Positions 10,500 through 19,834 of a stretch of 64,000 bases of DNA are shown here, one piece after another. Source of the DNA: Candidatus Puniceispirillum sp. (lineage in GTDB: Bacteria; Pseudomonadota; Alphaproteobacteria; Puniceispirillales; Puniceispirillaceae); the NCBI GenBank assembly GCA_028383305.1, contig JAOEVD010000001.1, positions 1 to 64,000 of the forward strand, given 5' to 3'. The notes beneath the pieces are model-generated. The model was not told the origin of the DNA, did not search any database, and saw only the letters and a program-made list of their open reading frames with translations. The translations under genes were made by a program, and so were the position numbers. Position 1 is the first letter of the stretch. Each line of letters opens with the position of its first letter.

Positions 10500-11538
10500 G
10501 ACCTATTCCTCTGACGATCCAACAACCCGTCTTGTTCACCTTGCCGCTGACGATATACCTGCAGACCGCGTTGACCGGTTTCTGGCGACCCATTTTGGCA
10601 CGCCAAGCGAGCCTTTATCACGCAGCCGGCTTAAAGCGCTGATCCTTGATGGGCAGCTACGCGAGGATGGGCGCACCCTAACCGATCCATCAGCACCGGT
10701 CAAACCCGGCGCAAGCTATGCGCTGATTTTGCCGCCGCCGGTTGATGCCGTGCCAAAAGCCGAAAATATCGCGCTTGATATTCTATTTGAAGATGCGCAT
10801 TTGATTGTCCTGAATAAACCGGCAGGGCTAGTTGTGCATCCGGCACCGGGGTCGCTAACCGGCACTTTAGTGAATGCGCTGATTGCCCATTGCGGACCAT
10901 CGCTTACCGGCATTGGCGGGGTCATGCGGCCGGGCATTGTTCACCGTCTTGATAAAGACACATCTGGCACGATGGTAGTGGCCAAAACAGATGCGGCGCA
11001 TCACGGCCTGACCGGAATGTTTGCCGCACATGATATTGACCGGCGTTATCAAGCGCTTGTTTGGGGAACCAGTGTTGAACGTGACGGCACCATTGACCAA
11101 CCAATCGGCCGCGCCAGCTATGATCGCAAACGCCAAGCCATCACCACCAAAGGCCGTAACGCGGTAACGCATTGGCAATTGCTGCGCCGTTTCCCGCCTT
11201 TTGGTTCACATGTTGAATGCCGTCTTGAAACTGGTAGAACACATCAGATCCGTGTTCATATGGCGCATATTAATCATGGGGTGATCGGCGATCCATTATA
11301 TGGACGGGCACCACGTTCGGGACAAATGCCGGATAATCTGGCGCGTACCGGCCTGTCGCAGATGCGCAATTTTGGCCGTCAGGCACTGCATGCAGCGCGG
11401 CTTGGCTTTGCCCATCCGATTACCTGCAAGGCCCTGCAATTTGAAACACCGCTTCCCAACGATATGGCGGGTCTCCTCGCCTTGATGGAACGCACTGTTT
11501 CCGACCGTGCGACTGGGAAAACCCATCCTTCTGGCTAG
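10498..11538 (+). CDS. rluD: 23S rRNA pseudouridine synthase, RluD family
   Basis: Converts uridines to pseudouridine in helix 69 of 23S rRNA (positions 1911/1915/1917 in the E. coli enzyme). An N-terminal S4 RNA-binding domain (DRVDRFLATHF to about residue 80) precedes the catalytic domain with the hallmark GIVHRLDKDTSGTMVVAK, whose first Asp is the catalytic nucleophile, then RYQALVWG and the RTHQIRVHMAHI motif. Length 346 aa is normal. The ATG at 10498 lies in the same CATG as the start of the divergent DUF6476-like gene; no good ribosome binding site is possible without entering that gene. rpoH follows 211 bases downstream. Confidence 0.93.
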   Translation: MTYSSDDPTTRLVHLAADDIPADRVDRFLATHFGTPSEPLSRSRLKALILDGQLREDGRTLTDPSAPVKPGASYALILPPPVDAVPKAENIALDILFEDAHLIVLNKPAGLVVHPAPGSLTGTLVNALIAHCGPSLTGIGGVMRPGIVHRLDKDTSGTMVVAKTDAAHHGLTGMFAAHDIDRRYQALVWGTSVERDGTIDQPIGRASYDRKRQAITTKGRNAVTHWQLLRRFPPFGSHVECRLETGRTHQIRVHMAHINHGVIGDPLYGRAPRSGQMPDNLARTGLSQMRNFGRQALHAARLGFAHPITCKALQFETPLPNDMAGLLALMERTVSDRATGKTHPSG

Positions 11539-11755
11539 AGTTGATTTTTGCGATTACTGCGCGTAGTTGTTGGGTTTTAATCACCTATATGTGCGAAAAT
11601 TAGAATTATTGAAAAAGAGTTTTGCAAAAAATAGCCTTAATCTAGCCCCGATTAGATGGTTTTATACAAAGCTTGAATAATCTGCGCAGCGCGAATTGCG
11701 CCAAAGTGAGGCGAAATGACTAGCGATATGAGTCCGATCCCGAGGAGAAATGAAA

Positions 11756-12667
11756 ATGGCTGCTAAATCGATGCTCCCTGCGCTTAGCCCAGATGGAAAT
11801 CTGTCGCGCTACCTTGAGCAAATTCGCGCCTTTCCAATGCTGGAGCCGGGCGAAGAATATATGCTAGCAAAATCATGGAAAGACAAAGGTGACGTCAAGG
11901 CAGCGCATAAGCTCGTGACCAGCCATTTGCGGCTTGTCGCCAAAATCGCAATGGGATACCGCGGTTATGGCCTGCCAGTTGCCGATCTGATCTCTGAGGG
12001 CAACCTTGGCATGATGCATGCGGTCAAAAAGTTTGAACCTGAAAAAGGCTTTCGGCTTGCCACCTATGCCATGTGGTGGATTAAAGCGGCAATTCAGGAA
12101 TATATCTTGCGGTCATGGTCGTTGGTCAAAATCGGCACCACCGCCGGACAAAAGAAATTGTTTTTCAATCTGCGCCGCATTAAAGGACAGATCCAAGCGA
12201 TTGAAGATGGCGATCTAAAGCCCGAACAGGTTACCCAGATCGCCACACAGCTAGATGTGTCCGAAACTGAAGTGATTTCAATGAATCAGCGCATGGCTGG
12301 CAATGACAGGTCTTTGAATGTACCGCTTAGCCGCGATGGCGATGGCAGTGGCGAATGGCAGGATTGGCTGGAAGATGACAGCGTTGATCAGGAAACCAAT
12401 TTTGCCGAACAGGAAGAATATGGCGCGCGCCGCAATTTGATGGTTGATGCGATGCAGGGGCTAAACCCGCGTGAACAACGTATTCTTGAAGCACGACGGC
12501 TTGCCGAACCGCCTCTAACACTCGAAGATCTGGCCGCCGAATTCAGCGTCAGCCGCGAACGAATTCGCCAGATTGAAGTGCGCGCCTTTGAAAAGCTGCA
12601 AAAAGCCGTTCGTGACAAGGCCGAAGAAATGCAGCTATTGCCGCATCACAGAGAAGCTGAGGCCTAG
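11756..12667 (+). CDS. rpoH: heat-shock sigma factor RpoH (sigma-32)
   Basis: Alternative sigma factor directing RNA polymerase to chaperone and protease promoters. Visible regions: 1.2 ([16 protein letters not shown]), 2 ([33 protein letters not shown]), the RpoH-box-like [13 protein letters not shown] near residue 133, and region 4.2 ([23 protein letters not shown]). I choose the ATG at 11756 because AGGAG at 11743-11747 lies 8 bases upstream; the ATG at 11750 is only 2 bases from it. The protein then has 303 residues. Its TAG stop and the purA stop are read from the same CTAG. In other bacteria RpoH is a substrate of FtsH, whose gene is also in this window. Confidence 0.95.
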   Translation: MAAKSMLPALSPDGNLSRYLEQIRAFPMLEPGEEYMLAKSWKDKGDVKAAHKLVTSHLRLVAKIAMGYRGYGLPVADLISEGNLGMMHAVKKFEPEKGFRLATYAMWWIKAAIQEYILRSWSLVKIGTTAGQKKLFFNLRRIKGQIQAIEDGDLKPEQVTQIATQLDVSETEVISMNQRMAGNDRSLNVPLSRDGDGSGEWQDWLEDDSVDQETNFAEQEEYGARRNLMVDAMQGLNPREQRILEARRLAEPPLTLEDLAAEFSVSRERIRQIEVRAFEKLQKAVRDKAEEMQLLPHHREAEA

Positions 12668-13962
12668 CCTTCAAACGGGTCGCGAACCAGAATCGTATCG
12701 TCGCGTTCGGGGCTTGTTGATAGCAGCGTAACCGGCAATTTGGTCAATTCTTCAACACGGCGAATATATTTGACCGCATTAGCTGGTAATTCAGCCCAGC
12801 TACGCGCGCCATAGGTGCTGTCTGACCAGCCGGGTATTTCTTCGTAAATTGGCTTGCAAGCGGCCTGTGCGTCAGCATCGGACGGAAAATAATCCAACAC
12901 CTTGTCGCTGCCGTCAATTTGATAGCCAACGCATATCTGTAAAACATCAAACCCATCAAGAACATCAAGCTTGGTCAAAGCCATGCCGGTGATGCCCGCA
13001 ACATGACCTGCCTGGCGAACCATAACAGAATCAAACCAGCCACAACGCCGCTTGCGTCCTGTGACCGTGCCAAATTCGCGGCCTCGTTCGCCCATACGGT
13101 CGCCATCGGCACCAAAATCCTCGGTTGGGAATGGGCCACTGCCAACACGGGTTGTATAGGCCTTGGTAATGCCGAGAACAAATCCGATATCGGTTGGGCC
13201 GGTTCCCGCACCCGTTGCGGCCTGACCCGCCACAGTATTGCTTGAGGTCACGAAAGGATAAGTGCCGTGATCGATATCAAGCATCACCCCTTGGGCACCT
13301 TCAAACAAAACCCGCTTATTTGCCGCGCGCGCATCGGCGAGGCAACGCCAGCTTTGACCGGTATAAGTCAGCAATTCGTCACGCATCGCCAAAAGATCGG
13401 CCTTCATCTTGTCAGAATCGGCAAGCGGCCGTTCGGCGGCGGCAAGCCAGACATTGTGATGCGCCACCAGCGCCGCCAGCTTTTCCTTTAGAACATCTTC
13501 GGATGCCAAATCGCCAAGACGAACCGCGCGGCGGGCAATTTTATCTTCATAGGCAGGGCCAATGCCGCGGCCGGTTGTACCGATTTTACCAGCACCGCGC
13601 AACGCTTCACGCGCCGCATCAACCGCCTGATGAACCGGCAAGATCAAAGCCGCAGATTCAGACACTAAAAGGCTTGCCGGACTGATCGCTGCGCCCTGAC
13701 TTCGCAAAATGCCAATTTCCTTGAGCAAATGCGCCGGATCAATCACAACACCATTGCCAATGACCGATAATTTTCCCGGCCGTACAATGCCTGATGGCAA
13801 AAGCGATAATTTATATTCAACACCGTCAATGACAAGCGTATGACCCGCATTATGGCCACCTTGAAACCTGACAACAACATCGGCGCGGCTTGACAACCAA
13901 TCGACAATTTTGCCTTTGCCCTCATCACCCCATTGCGCACCAATTACCGCTACATTTGCCAT
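12664..13962 (-). CDS. purA: adenylosuccinate synthetase PurA
   Basis: Catalyses the GTP-dependent condensation of IMP and aspartate to adenylosuccinate, the first committed step to AMP. The N-terminal loop QWGDEGKGK (residues 10-18) and the [10 protein letters not shown] segment are the family signatures. The IMP-binding [35 protein letters not shown] and C-terminal [10 protein letters not shown] are present. 432 aa is standard length. It is the last of a minus-strand run serC-serA-purA; a 269-base non-coding spacer separates it from serA. It overlaps the convergent rpoH gene by four bases. Confidence 0.97.
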   Translation of the reverse strand: MANVAVIGAQWGDEGKGKIVDWLSSRADVVVRFQGGHNAGHTLVIDGVEYKLSLLPSGIVRPGKLSVIGNGVVIDPAHLLKEIGILRSQGAAISPASLLVSESAALILPVHQAVDAAREALRGAGKIGTTGRGIGPAYEDKIARRAVRLGDLASEDVLKEKLAALVAHHNVWLAAAERPLADSDKMKADLLAMRDELLTYTGQSWRCLADARAANKRVLFEGAQGVMLDIDHGTYPFVTSSNTVAGQAATGAGTGPTDIGFVLGITKAYTTRVGSGPFPTEDFGADGDRMGERGREFGTVTGRKRRCGWFDSVMVRQAGHVAGITGMALTKLDVLDGFDVLQICVGYQIDGSDKVLDYFPSDADAQAACKPIYEEIPGWSDSTYGARSWAELPANAVKYIRRVEELTKLPVTLLSTSPERDDTILVRDPFEG

Positions 13963-14231
13963 GAAAGAACCTTTGTCCCACCAAGGGGATCAACATCAAG
14001 ATCGAAAGACAGGAAAGACGCCATGCCGCTGCGACATTGCAACGGGTCAAGTTCGCCTACCTTGAAACCATAGATCATGCCGACGGGCCGCATGAACCGC
14101 GGCCGTTTATAGCAGAGTTCACGCGGCGAAGGCAACGGTGCCATGCCAGTGGCAGAGGTTAATTTATCAGCATTCCATGCCAGCCATAGCCACAGCCGAA
14201 ACGCGGCCTGTCGGCCAGCAACAATCAGCAA

Positions 14232-15821
14232 TTAAATATCAAGCGCGAAATGCAGTGCGTCTGCACGCACCACCTGATCCAGCGCGCGGATTTCAGGCAA
14301 CATGGTTTTGGGCAAGCCGCCATCAATCTCGACAAGGGCAATCGCCTCGCCGCCAGCTTCACGCCGCCCAAGATGGAAAGTCGCAATATTGATCCCATGC
14401 TTGCCACAAAGGCTGCCAAGATCACCAATAAAACCCGGCTTGTCATAATTGCGAAGATACAGAAGATATGGCGGGAAATCTGATTCGACAGCGATATGCT
14501 GCACCTCGACAATCCGCGGCTTATCACCGCCAACCAAAGTTCCCGCGATCGTCCGATCACCTGTTTTATGCGCGATTGTTACCCGAAGCAGAGTTTCATA
14601 GTCGCATTGGCGATCATGGCGAACTGTCGATACGGCAATGCCATTTGACGAGGCGACCGCAGCGGCATTGACCATATTGACCGATTCCATTGCCGGTCCA
14701 AGAAGCCCTGCCAAAGTTGTTGCCACTACCGATTCTGGGTTTAGTGCGGCTGCTTTGCCGTCAAATTCGATTACCACCGCGGTGATGCCATCGGCTTCGA
14801 CCTGCCCCAAAAAGCTGCCAAGTAAGCCGCCAAGCGCCATGTAAGGCTTTAGAATCGGGGCTTCTTCGGCTGAAACAGATGCCATGTTCAAGGCGTTGGT
14901 GACTGCCCCTTTCATCAGATAATCAGCCATTTGTTCAGCTACCTGAAGCGCCACTTTTTCCTGCGCTTCGGTTGTGCTGGCACCAAGATGCGGCGTGGCA
15001 ATGACATTATCAAAACCGAAAAGCACATTATCGGTGGCGGGTTCTACCTCAAACACATCAAAGGCGGCACCAGCGACATGGCCACTTTTCAATGCTGCCG
15101 CCATCGCCAGCTCGTCAACAAGACCGCCACGCGCGCAATTGACGATCCGAACGCCCTTTTGGGTTTTGTTCAACGCATCGGCGCTAATGATATTACGCGT
15201 TGCATCGGTCAATGGCGTGTGAAGCGTGATAAAATCTGCCCGCGCCAATAATTCATCAAGCTCAAGCTTTTTAATGCCAAGCCGGGTCGCATTTTCAGGG
15301 CTAAGATACGGGTCATAACCAATAACTCGCATTTTCAGGCCTTGCGCGCGTTCAGCAACAATCGTTCCGATATTGCCACAGCCAATCAGACCTAATGTTT
15401 TGCCGGTAATTTCGGTTCCCACAAAGCGTGATTTTTCCCATTTACCAGCTTTGGTGGATTCATTGGCATCGGGAATTTGCCGCGCCAAGGACAGCATCAA
15501 GGTAATGGCATGTTCGGCAGTTGTAACCGCATTGCCATACGGGGTATTCATCACGATCACACCGCGTTTGGTTGCCGCCGCAATATCGACATTATCCACC
15601 CCGATCCCGGCACGGCCAACGACTTTCAGATTTGTTGCGGCGTTCAAAATATCAGCCGTCACCTTGGTCGCTGAACGGATCGCCAGCCCATCATAATCGG
15701 CAATAATAGCCTTTAGCTCATCAGGTGAAAGCCCCGGCTTGACATCGACATCAATGCCATGTTCCTCAAAAATGGTCGCCGCACGCGGGCTTAATTTGTC
15801 ACTAATCAATACTTTTAGCAT
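14232..15821 (-). CDS. serA: D-3-phosphoglycerate dehydrogenase SerA
   Basis: First enzyme of phosphorylated serine biosynthesis; oxidises 3-phosphoglycerate with NAD. The catalytic and nucleotide-binding domains (GRAGIGVDNVDI, GCGNIGTIVAERA, NCARGGLVDE, TPHLGASTTEAQ) fill the first 310 residues. An ASB intervening domain follows, then a C-terminal ACT domain (DKPGFIGDLGSLCG to the end) that normally mediates serine feedback inhibition. 529 aa is the long, ACT plus ASB form. It follows serC by 113 bases on the same strand, so both are likely controlled from the serC leader. Confidence 0.96.
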   Translation of the reverse strand: MLKVLISDKLSPRAATIFEEHGIDVDVKPGLSPDELKAIIADYDGLAIRSATKVTADILNAATNLKVVGRAGIGVDNVDIAAATKRGVIVMNTPYGNAVTTAEHAITLMLSLARQIPDANESTKAGKWEKSRFVGTEITGKTLGLIGCGNIGTIVAERAQGLKMRVIGYDPYLSPENATRLGIKKLELDELLARADFITLHTPLTDATRNIISADALNKTQKGVRIVNCARGGLVDELAMAAALKSGHVAGAAFDVFEVEPATDNVLFGFDNVIATPHLGASTTEAQEKVALQVAEQMADYLMKGAVTNALNMASVSAEEAPILKPYMALGGLLGSFLGQVEADGITAVVIEFDGKAAALNPESVVATTLAGLLGPAMESVNMVNAAAVASSNGIAVSTVRHDRQCDYETLLRVTIAHKTGDRTIAGTLVGGDKPRIVEVQHIAVESDFPPYLLYLRNYDKPGFIGDLGSLCGKHGINIATFHLGRREAGGEAIALVEIDGGLPKTMLPEIRALDQVVRADALHFALDI

Positions 15822-15934
15822 GGTCTCATCTCATTCATTAACTGGCTCCAAAAATAGGGCAATTCATGGCAATCAAAATTGGCATCGGTACAAAATTGCC
15901 ACCACCGTAGAATTCTGGTCGTCGATATCGCAGA

Positions 15935-17107
15935 TCAGGCAGCAGCCGATCCGGCTTGGCGGATTTCGGCATAGGCCCAATCCAGCCACGGCAATAGCGC
16001 CTCGATATCACTTGGCTCAACCGTTGGGCCAGCCCAGATGCGTAACCCGGGAGGAGCATCACGATATGATGCGGCGTCAAGCGCAACCCCTTCTTTTGCC
16101 AAGGTTTTTTCAAGCCGCGAAGCAACTGCCTTTTTTGCCGCATCATCTAACGCGACAAACCAAGGATCAGTGATCGACAGGGTGATGCCGGTGTTTGAAA
16201 TTGTCGCTGGATCTTGTGCCAGAAACCCAAAATATGGCGTTTTCGCAACCCATGATTTCACCGCATCAAGGCTGGCATTTGACCGCGCGATTAACGCTGG
16301 CAACCCGCCAATTGACTTTGCCCAATTCAACGCGTCAATTGCATCTTCAACGACCAGCATTGACGGGGTGTTGATCGTCGCAGCGTCAAAAATGCCTTCA
16401 TTCAATTTGCCCTTAGAGGTCAGGCGGAACAATTTTGGAATTGGCCATGACGGGGTATAGCTCTCAAGCCGTTCAACAGCCCGTGGAGACAGGATCAGCA
16501 CGCCATGCCCACCCTCACCGCCAAGCGATTTCTGGAAACTAAAGGTCACAACATCGAGCTTTTGCCATGGCAAATCCATCGCAAAACAGGCAGATGTTGA
16601 ATCGGCAATGGTCAAACCGGCACGATTATCGGGAATCCAGTCGCCATTTGGCACTTTGACGCCAGCCGCGGTGCCATTCCAGGTAAAAATGACATCATTA
16701 TTGAAATCGACTGCATTCAGATCAGGCAATTGCCCATAAGGGGCAACATGTGTCACCGGATCAATTTTCAGCTGGCTTACTGCATCGGTAACCCAATTTT
16801 TGCCAAAGGCCTCCCACGCCAAAAGTTCAACGCCGCGGGCGCCAAGCATTGACCACATTGCCATCTCAACCGCGCCCGTATCCGAGCCCGGAACAATGCC
16901 GATGCGATAATCATCAGGCAGACCCAGAATCTCGCGGGCGAGGGTCATCGCTGTTTGGATTTTATCTTTTGCAGATCCTGAACGATGCGACCGACCGGTG
17001 CAAGCATCTTCAAGTGCGGCTGGAGACCATTCCGGACGTTTCTTTGTTGGTCCGGAAGAAAAATACGGCATAACCGGACGGTTTGCCGGTTTGGCATATG
17101 TTGACAT
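15935..17107 (-). CDS. serC: phosphoserine aminotransferase SerC
   Basis: PLP-dependent transaminase that converts 3-phosphohydroxypyruvate and glutamate to phosphoserine; second step of serine synthesis. The protein of 390 residues has the characteristic start [17 protein letters not shown], the GRSHRS phosphate-binding element, and the PLP lysine in [11 protein letters not shown]. This is the longer SerC subgroup common in alphaproteobacteria. It is the first gene of the serC-serA unit and is preceded by a structured leader. Confidence 0.95.
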   Translation of the reverse strand: MSTYAKPANRPVMPYFSSGPTKKRPEWSPAALEDACTGRSHRSGSAKDKIQTAMTLAREILGLPDDYRIGIVPGSDTGAVEMAMWSMLGARGVELLAWEAFGKNWVTDAVSQLKIDPVTHVAPYGQLPDLNAVDFNNDVIFTWNGTAAGVKVPNGDWIPDNRAGLTIADSTSACFAMDLPWQKLDVVTFSFQKSLGGEGGHGVLILSPRAVERLESYTPSWPIPKLFRLTSKGKLNEGIFDAATINTPSMLVVEDAIDALNWAKSIGGLPALIARSNASLDAVKSWVAKTPYFGFLAQDPATISNTGITLSITDPWFVALDDAAKKAVASRLEKTLAKEGVALDAASYRDAPPGLRIWAGPTVEPSDIEALLPWLDWAYAEIRQAGSAAA

Positions 17108-17126
17108 AACACATTCTCGCGCTCAG

Positions 17127-17156
17127 ATTTGGCTATCCGTTGGGGGATAGCGGCCC
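17127..17156 (-). promoter_or_regulatory. serC leader hairpin, candidate serC RNA motif
   Basis: In the transcribed direction the leader contains GCUAUCC-CCCAAC-GGAUAGC, a perfect 7-bp stem with a 6-base loop (17132-17151), about 25 bases before the serC ATG. A conserved structured RNA called the serC motif is known upstream of serC-serA operons in alphaproteobacteria; position and single strong hairpin fit, but I cannot run the covariance model. TTGACT at 17192-17187 could be the promoter -35 element, which would put this hairpin at the very 5' end of the mRNA; no convincing -10 is seen. Confidence 0.55.
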
Positions 17157-17259
17157 GCAAAAGAAATCGCATAAAATGATGTCGCAAGTCAACATGCTGC
17201 CTGACCGGTAGAGGGAAATAAATTCCTAACCAGCAAGCATTTGTTTTTAATATATTTTG

Positions 17260-18609
17260 TTAAGGCTCGGCGGTAATGCGCAAAATTAACGCATCCATTG
17301 CCTCGGTTAAAAGCGCGTCAGTTTCGGCTTCGACCATCACGCGAACCAAAGCTTCGGTTCCAGATGGGCGTACCAGAACACGCCCCTTGCCGTTTAGATT
17401 AGTCTCAATATTGGCAAGGTCGGATTGCAGTTTTTTATCCTCAAGAATCTTCGGATCAATTCCGCGCAGATTTTCCAGCCTTTGGGGGTTTGGCGAAAAG
17501 CTGTTGAACATCGTGCTGGCTTTTTTGCCGCTTGTCTTGAGCAGGGTTAGCATCTGCAATGCCGTCAGCAAGCCATCACCCGACCGCGCAAAATCGCTCA
17601 TCAGCATATGGCCTGACGGTTCGCCACCAAGATTCAGCCCATCTTGCCGCATCTTTTCAAGAATATAGCGATCACCAACAGCAACGCGGTGCAAGTCAAT
17701 CCCTACCTTGCCAAGTCTGGCCTCAAGGCCGCGATTAGTCATCACCGTGCCAACAACCGCGTTGTTGGCAAGCGTTCCACGTTCCTGCATGGCAAGCGCA
17801 AGGCAGCCCAGAATCTGATCACCATCAATAATCTTGCCAGTTTCATCAGCCATGATCAGCCGGTCGGCATCACCATCAAGGCCAATCCCCGCATCGGCAC
17901 CATGTGCCACCACTGCCGCTGCCATCATCTGCGGATGAACCGCACCGCAATTTTCATTAATATTGAAACCGTCAGGCGATACCGCCAATGGCACAATTTC
18001 GGCACCAAGTTCATAAAGCGTATCCGGCGCAGTGCGATAAGCAGCGCCATTCGCACAATCAACAACCAGCTTTAGCCCATCAAGACGCGTGCGCCCGGGC
18101 AAGGTGGATTTGGCAAATTCAACATAGCGACCAACCGAATCAAGCATGCGGCGCGCACGACCAAGATCAGGCGCGTCAGCAAGCGCAATGGAACCGGCAG
18201 CCAATGCCGAAATTTCAGCTTCGATTTTGTCATCAAGCTTAAACCCATCGGGGCCAAACAGCTTGATGCCATTATCATGATGCGGGTTATGGCTAGCCGA
18301 GATCATCACGCCCAATTCCGCCCGAAGCGAGCGCGTTAAATGCGCCACCGCTGGCGTTGGGATCGGGCCAAGCAAACGGCAATCAAGTCCAATTGAGGTA
18401 AAGCCTGCAACCAATGCCGATTCCAACATATAGCCTGAAAGGCGCGTATCTTTGCCAATGACAACAATCGGGCGTGCATGGCTAGACCGGTCATTATGAT
18501 CGGCAAACCAACGCCCCGCGGCCAATGCCAGCCTTACAACGGCTTCGGCAGTCATCGGCCCCGTATTGATGCGCGCACGTACGCCGTCGGTACCGAATAA
18601 ACCTGCCAT
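17260..18609 (-). CDS. glmM: phosphoglucosamine mutase GlmM
   Basis: Interconverts glucosamine-6-phosphate and glucosamine-1-phosphate on the way to UDP-GlcNAc for peptidoglycan and lipid A. Starts MAGLFGTDGVRA, the family N-terminus. The phosphoserine loop is ISASHNPHHDNGIK with catalytic Ser106, the Mg loop is GLDGDADR, and the phosphate-binding tail is RPSGTEALVRV. The ATG at 18609 is chosen because AAGGGA lies about 5 bases upstream and the upstream extension is not conserved-looking. 449 aa is normal. It is the last gene of the ftsH-folP-glmM series, as in many alphaproteobacteria. Confidence 0.96.
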   Translation of the reverse strand: MAGLFGTDGVRARINTGPMTAEAVVRLALAAGRWFADHNDRSSHARPIVVIGKDTRLSGYMLESALVAGFTSIGLDCRLLGPIPTPAVAHLTRSLRAELGVMISASHNPHHDNGIKLFGPDGFKLDDKIEAEISALAAGSIALADAPDLGRARRMLDSVGRYVEFAKSTLPGRTRLDGLKLVVDCANGAAYRTAPDTLYELGAEIVPLAVSPDGFNINENCGAVHPQMMAAAVVAHGADAGIGLDGDADRLIMADETGKIIDGDQILGCLALAMQERGTLANNAVVGTVMTNRGLEARLGKVGIDLHRVAVGDRYILEKMRQDGLNLGGEPSGHMLMSDFARSGDGLLTALQMLTLLKTSGKKASTMFNSFSPNPQRLENLRGIDPKILEDKKLQSDLANIETNLNGKGRVLVRPSGTEALVRVMVEAETDALLTEAMDALILRITAEP

Positions 18610-18730
18610 GATATTTCCCTTATCACTTTGTTGATCACATTTTGGCAATCGCATTTGCGGCCAAATGGCTGCTTGGGTTTAGGATAGAATAGCTTGCCCC
18701 TATTTCACAAGCACTCAAAACAATCCAAAA

Positions 18731-19822
18731 TCAGCTGTCGGTGGCACGCAAGGCTGCCTCGACCGCCAGCGCTTGCGCCGTTTCGGCAACATCGTGAACG
18801 CGAATAATTTGCGCGCCCTGCCGCCATGCCGCTGCAGCCAATGCCAATGATCCAGCAAGCCGCGCTTCGGCCGGTTCGCCAGCCGAGATTTTTGCAATTG
18901 ACGATTTACGACTAGCACCAAACAGAACAGCAACACCAAGCCCATGAAATAGTGACAACCAATTCACTAACTGCAAATTATGGGTCACTGTCTTGCCAAA
19001 GCCAAAGCCGGGATCAATGGCAATTGATGATGCCGGAATGCCAGCAGCAATGGCCGCGGCAACACGCTGTTTCAAAAATTCGTAAATTTCTACCGGTGCA
19101 AAATCATAAACTGGATCCTGCTGCATGGTTTCGGGCGTCCCCTTCATATGCATCATGACCACTGGCGCACCGCTTGCCTCTGCGGCCTTCATCGCATCTT
19201 TGCCCTGCAATGCCTGAACATCATTAATGATTGCTGCCCCAGCCGCTGTTGCCCGTGTCATCACCGCGGCATGGCGGGTATCAACCGAAATCAGCAAATT
19301 AGCCCGCACCAATGCGGTAATCGGCGGAAGAATACGCGCCATTTCCTGATTACGGCTAATCGGCTCGGCGCCCGGACGGGTGGATTCGCCGCCAATATCA
19401 ATGATTGACGCGCCTGCCGCTGCCATCGACTTGCCAGCGGCAATTGCCTTGGCTGGGCCAAGATTAACCCCCCCATCTGAAAAGCTGTCAGGGGTTGCAT
19501 TCAGCACCCCCATCAAATGCGACTGGCCCATATCAAGCCCTGCAAAACGCGGCCGCGCAACGGTCAAATCATCAATGGCCTTGCTTGCCATATTCCGATC
19601 ATCGGCAAGGGCAAAAAGCTGTTCGCAATCCATCCTGGCTGCCACATATCCATCATCACCATCAGCCATGACGACATCAAGCTGGCGAAAGCTAGCATGT
19701 CCGCCTGCCAATTTATGCTGGCCGCCAGATGTGATGATGGGGCGAAGCCATGTTGGTTGGCAAAAAGGCGGCACTTTTGGCGCCGCCTCATCGGCCAGTT
19801 TGGATGTCGTGTCTGTATTCAT
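18731..19822 (-). CDS. folP: dihydropteroate synthase FolP with N-terminal extension
   Basis: Condenses 6-hydroxymethyl-dihydropterin pyrophosphate with p-aminobenzoate in folate synthesis; the sulfonamide target. The TIM-barrel domain begins only near residue 103: LMGVLNATPDSFSDGG, IDIGGESTRPGA, INDVQAL, MMHMKGTPETM, IDPGFGFGKT, FGASRKSSIA and RVHDVAET are all in order. The first 100 residues are an extension absent from the roughly 280-residue enzymes; it contains no domain I recognise. I start at the ATG at 19822, twelve bases after the ftsH stop. The co-orientation with ftsH and glmM is a familiar arrangement. Confidence 0.94.
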   Translation of the reverse strand: MNTDTTSKLADEAAPKVPPFCQPTWLRPIITSGGQHKLAGGHASFRQLDVVMADGDDGYVAARMDCEQLFALADDRNMASKAIDDLTVARPRFAGLDMGQSHLMGVLNATPDSFSDGGVNLGPAKAIAAGKSMAAAGASIIDIGGESTRPGAEPISRNQEMARILPPITALVRANLLISVDTRHAAVMTRATAAGAAIINDVQALQGKDAMKAAEASGAPVVMMHMKGTPETMQQDPVYDFAPVEIYEFLKQRVAAAIAAGIPASSIAIDPGFGFGKTVTHNLQLVNWLSLFHGLGVAVLFGASRKSSIAKISAGEPAEARLAGSLALAAAAWRQGAQIIRVHDVAETAQALAVEAALRATDS

Positions 19823-19834
19823 CAAAATACAGGC

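Noticed and set aside
13950-14231. 93-codon open frame between serA and purA (minus)
   Set aside because: Starts with TTG, has no ribosome binding site, resembles nothing known and overlaps the purA start; treated as non-coding.
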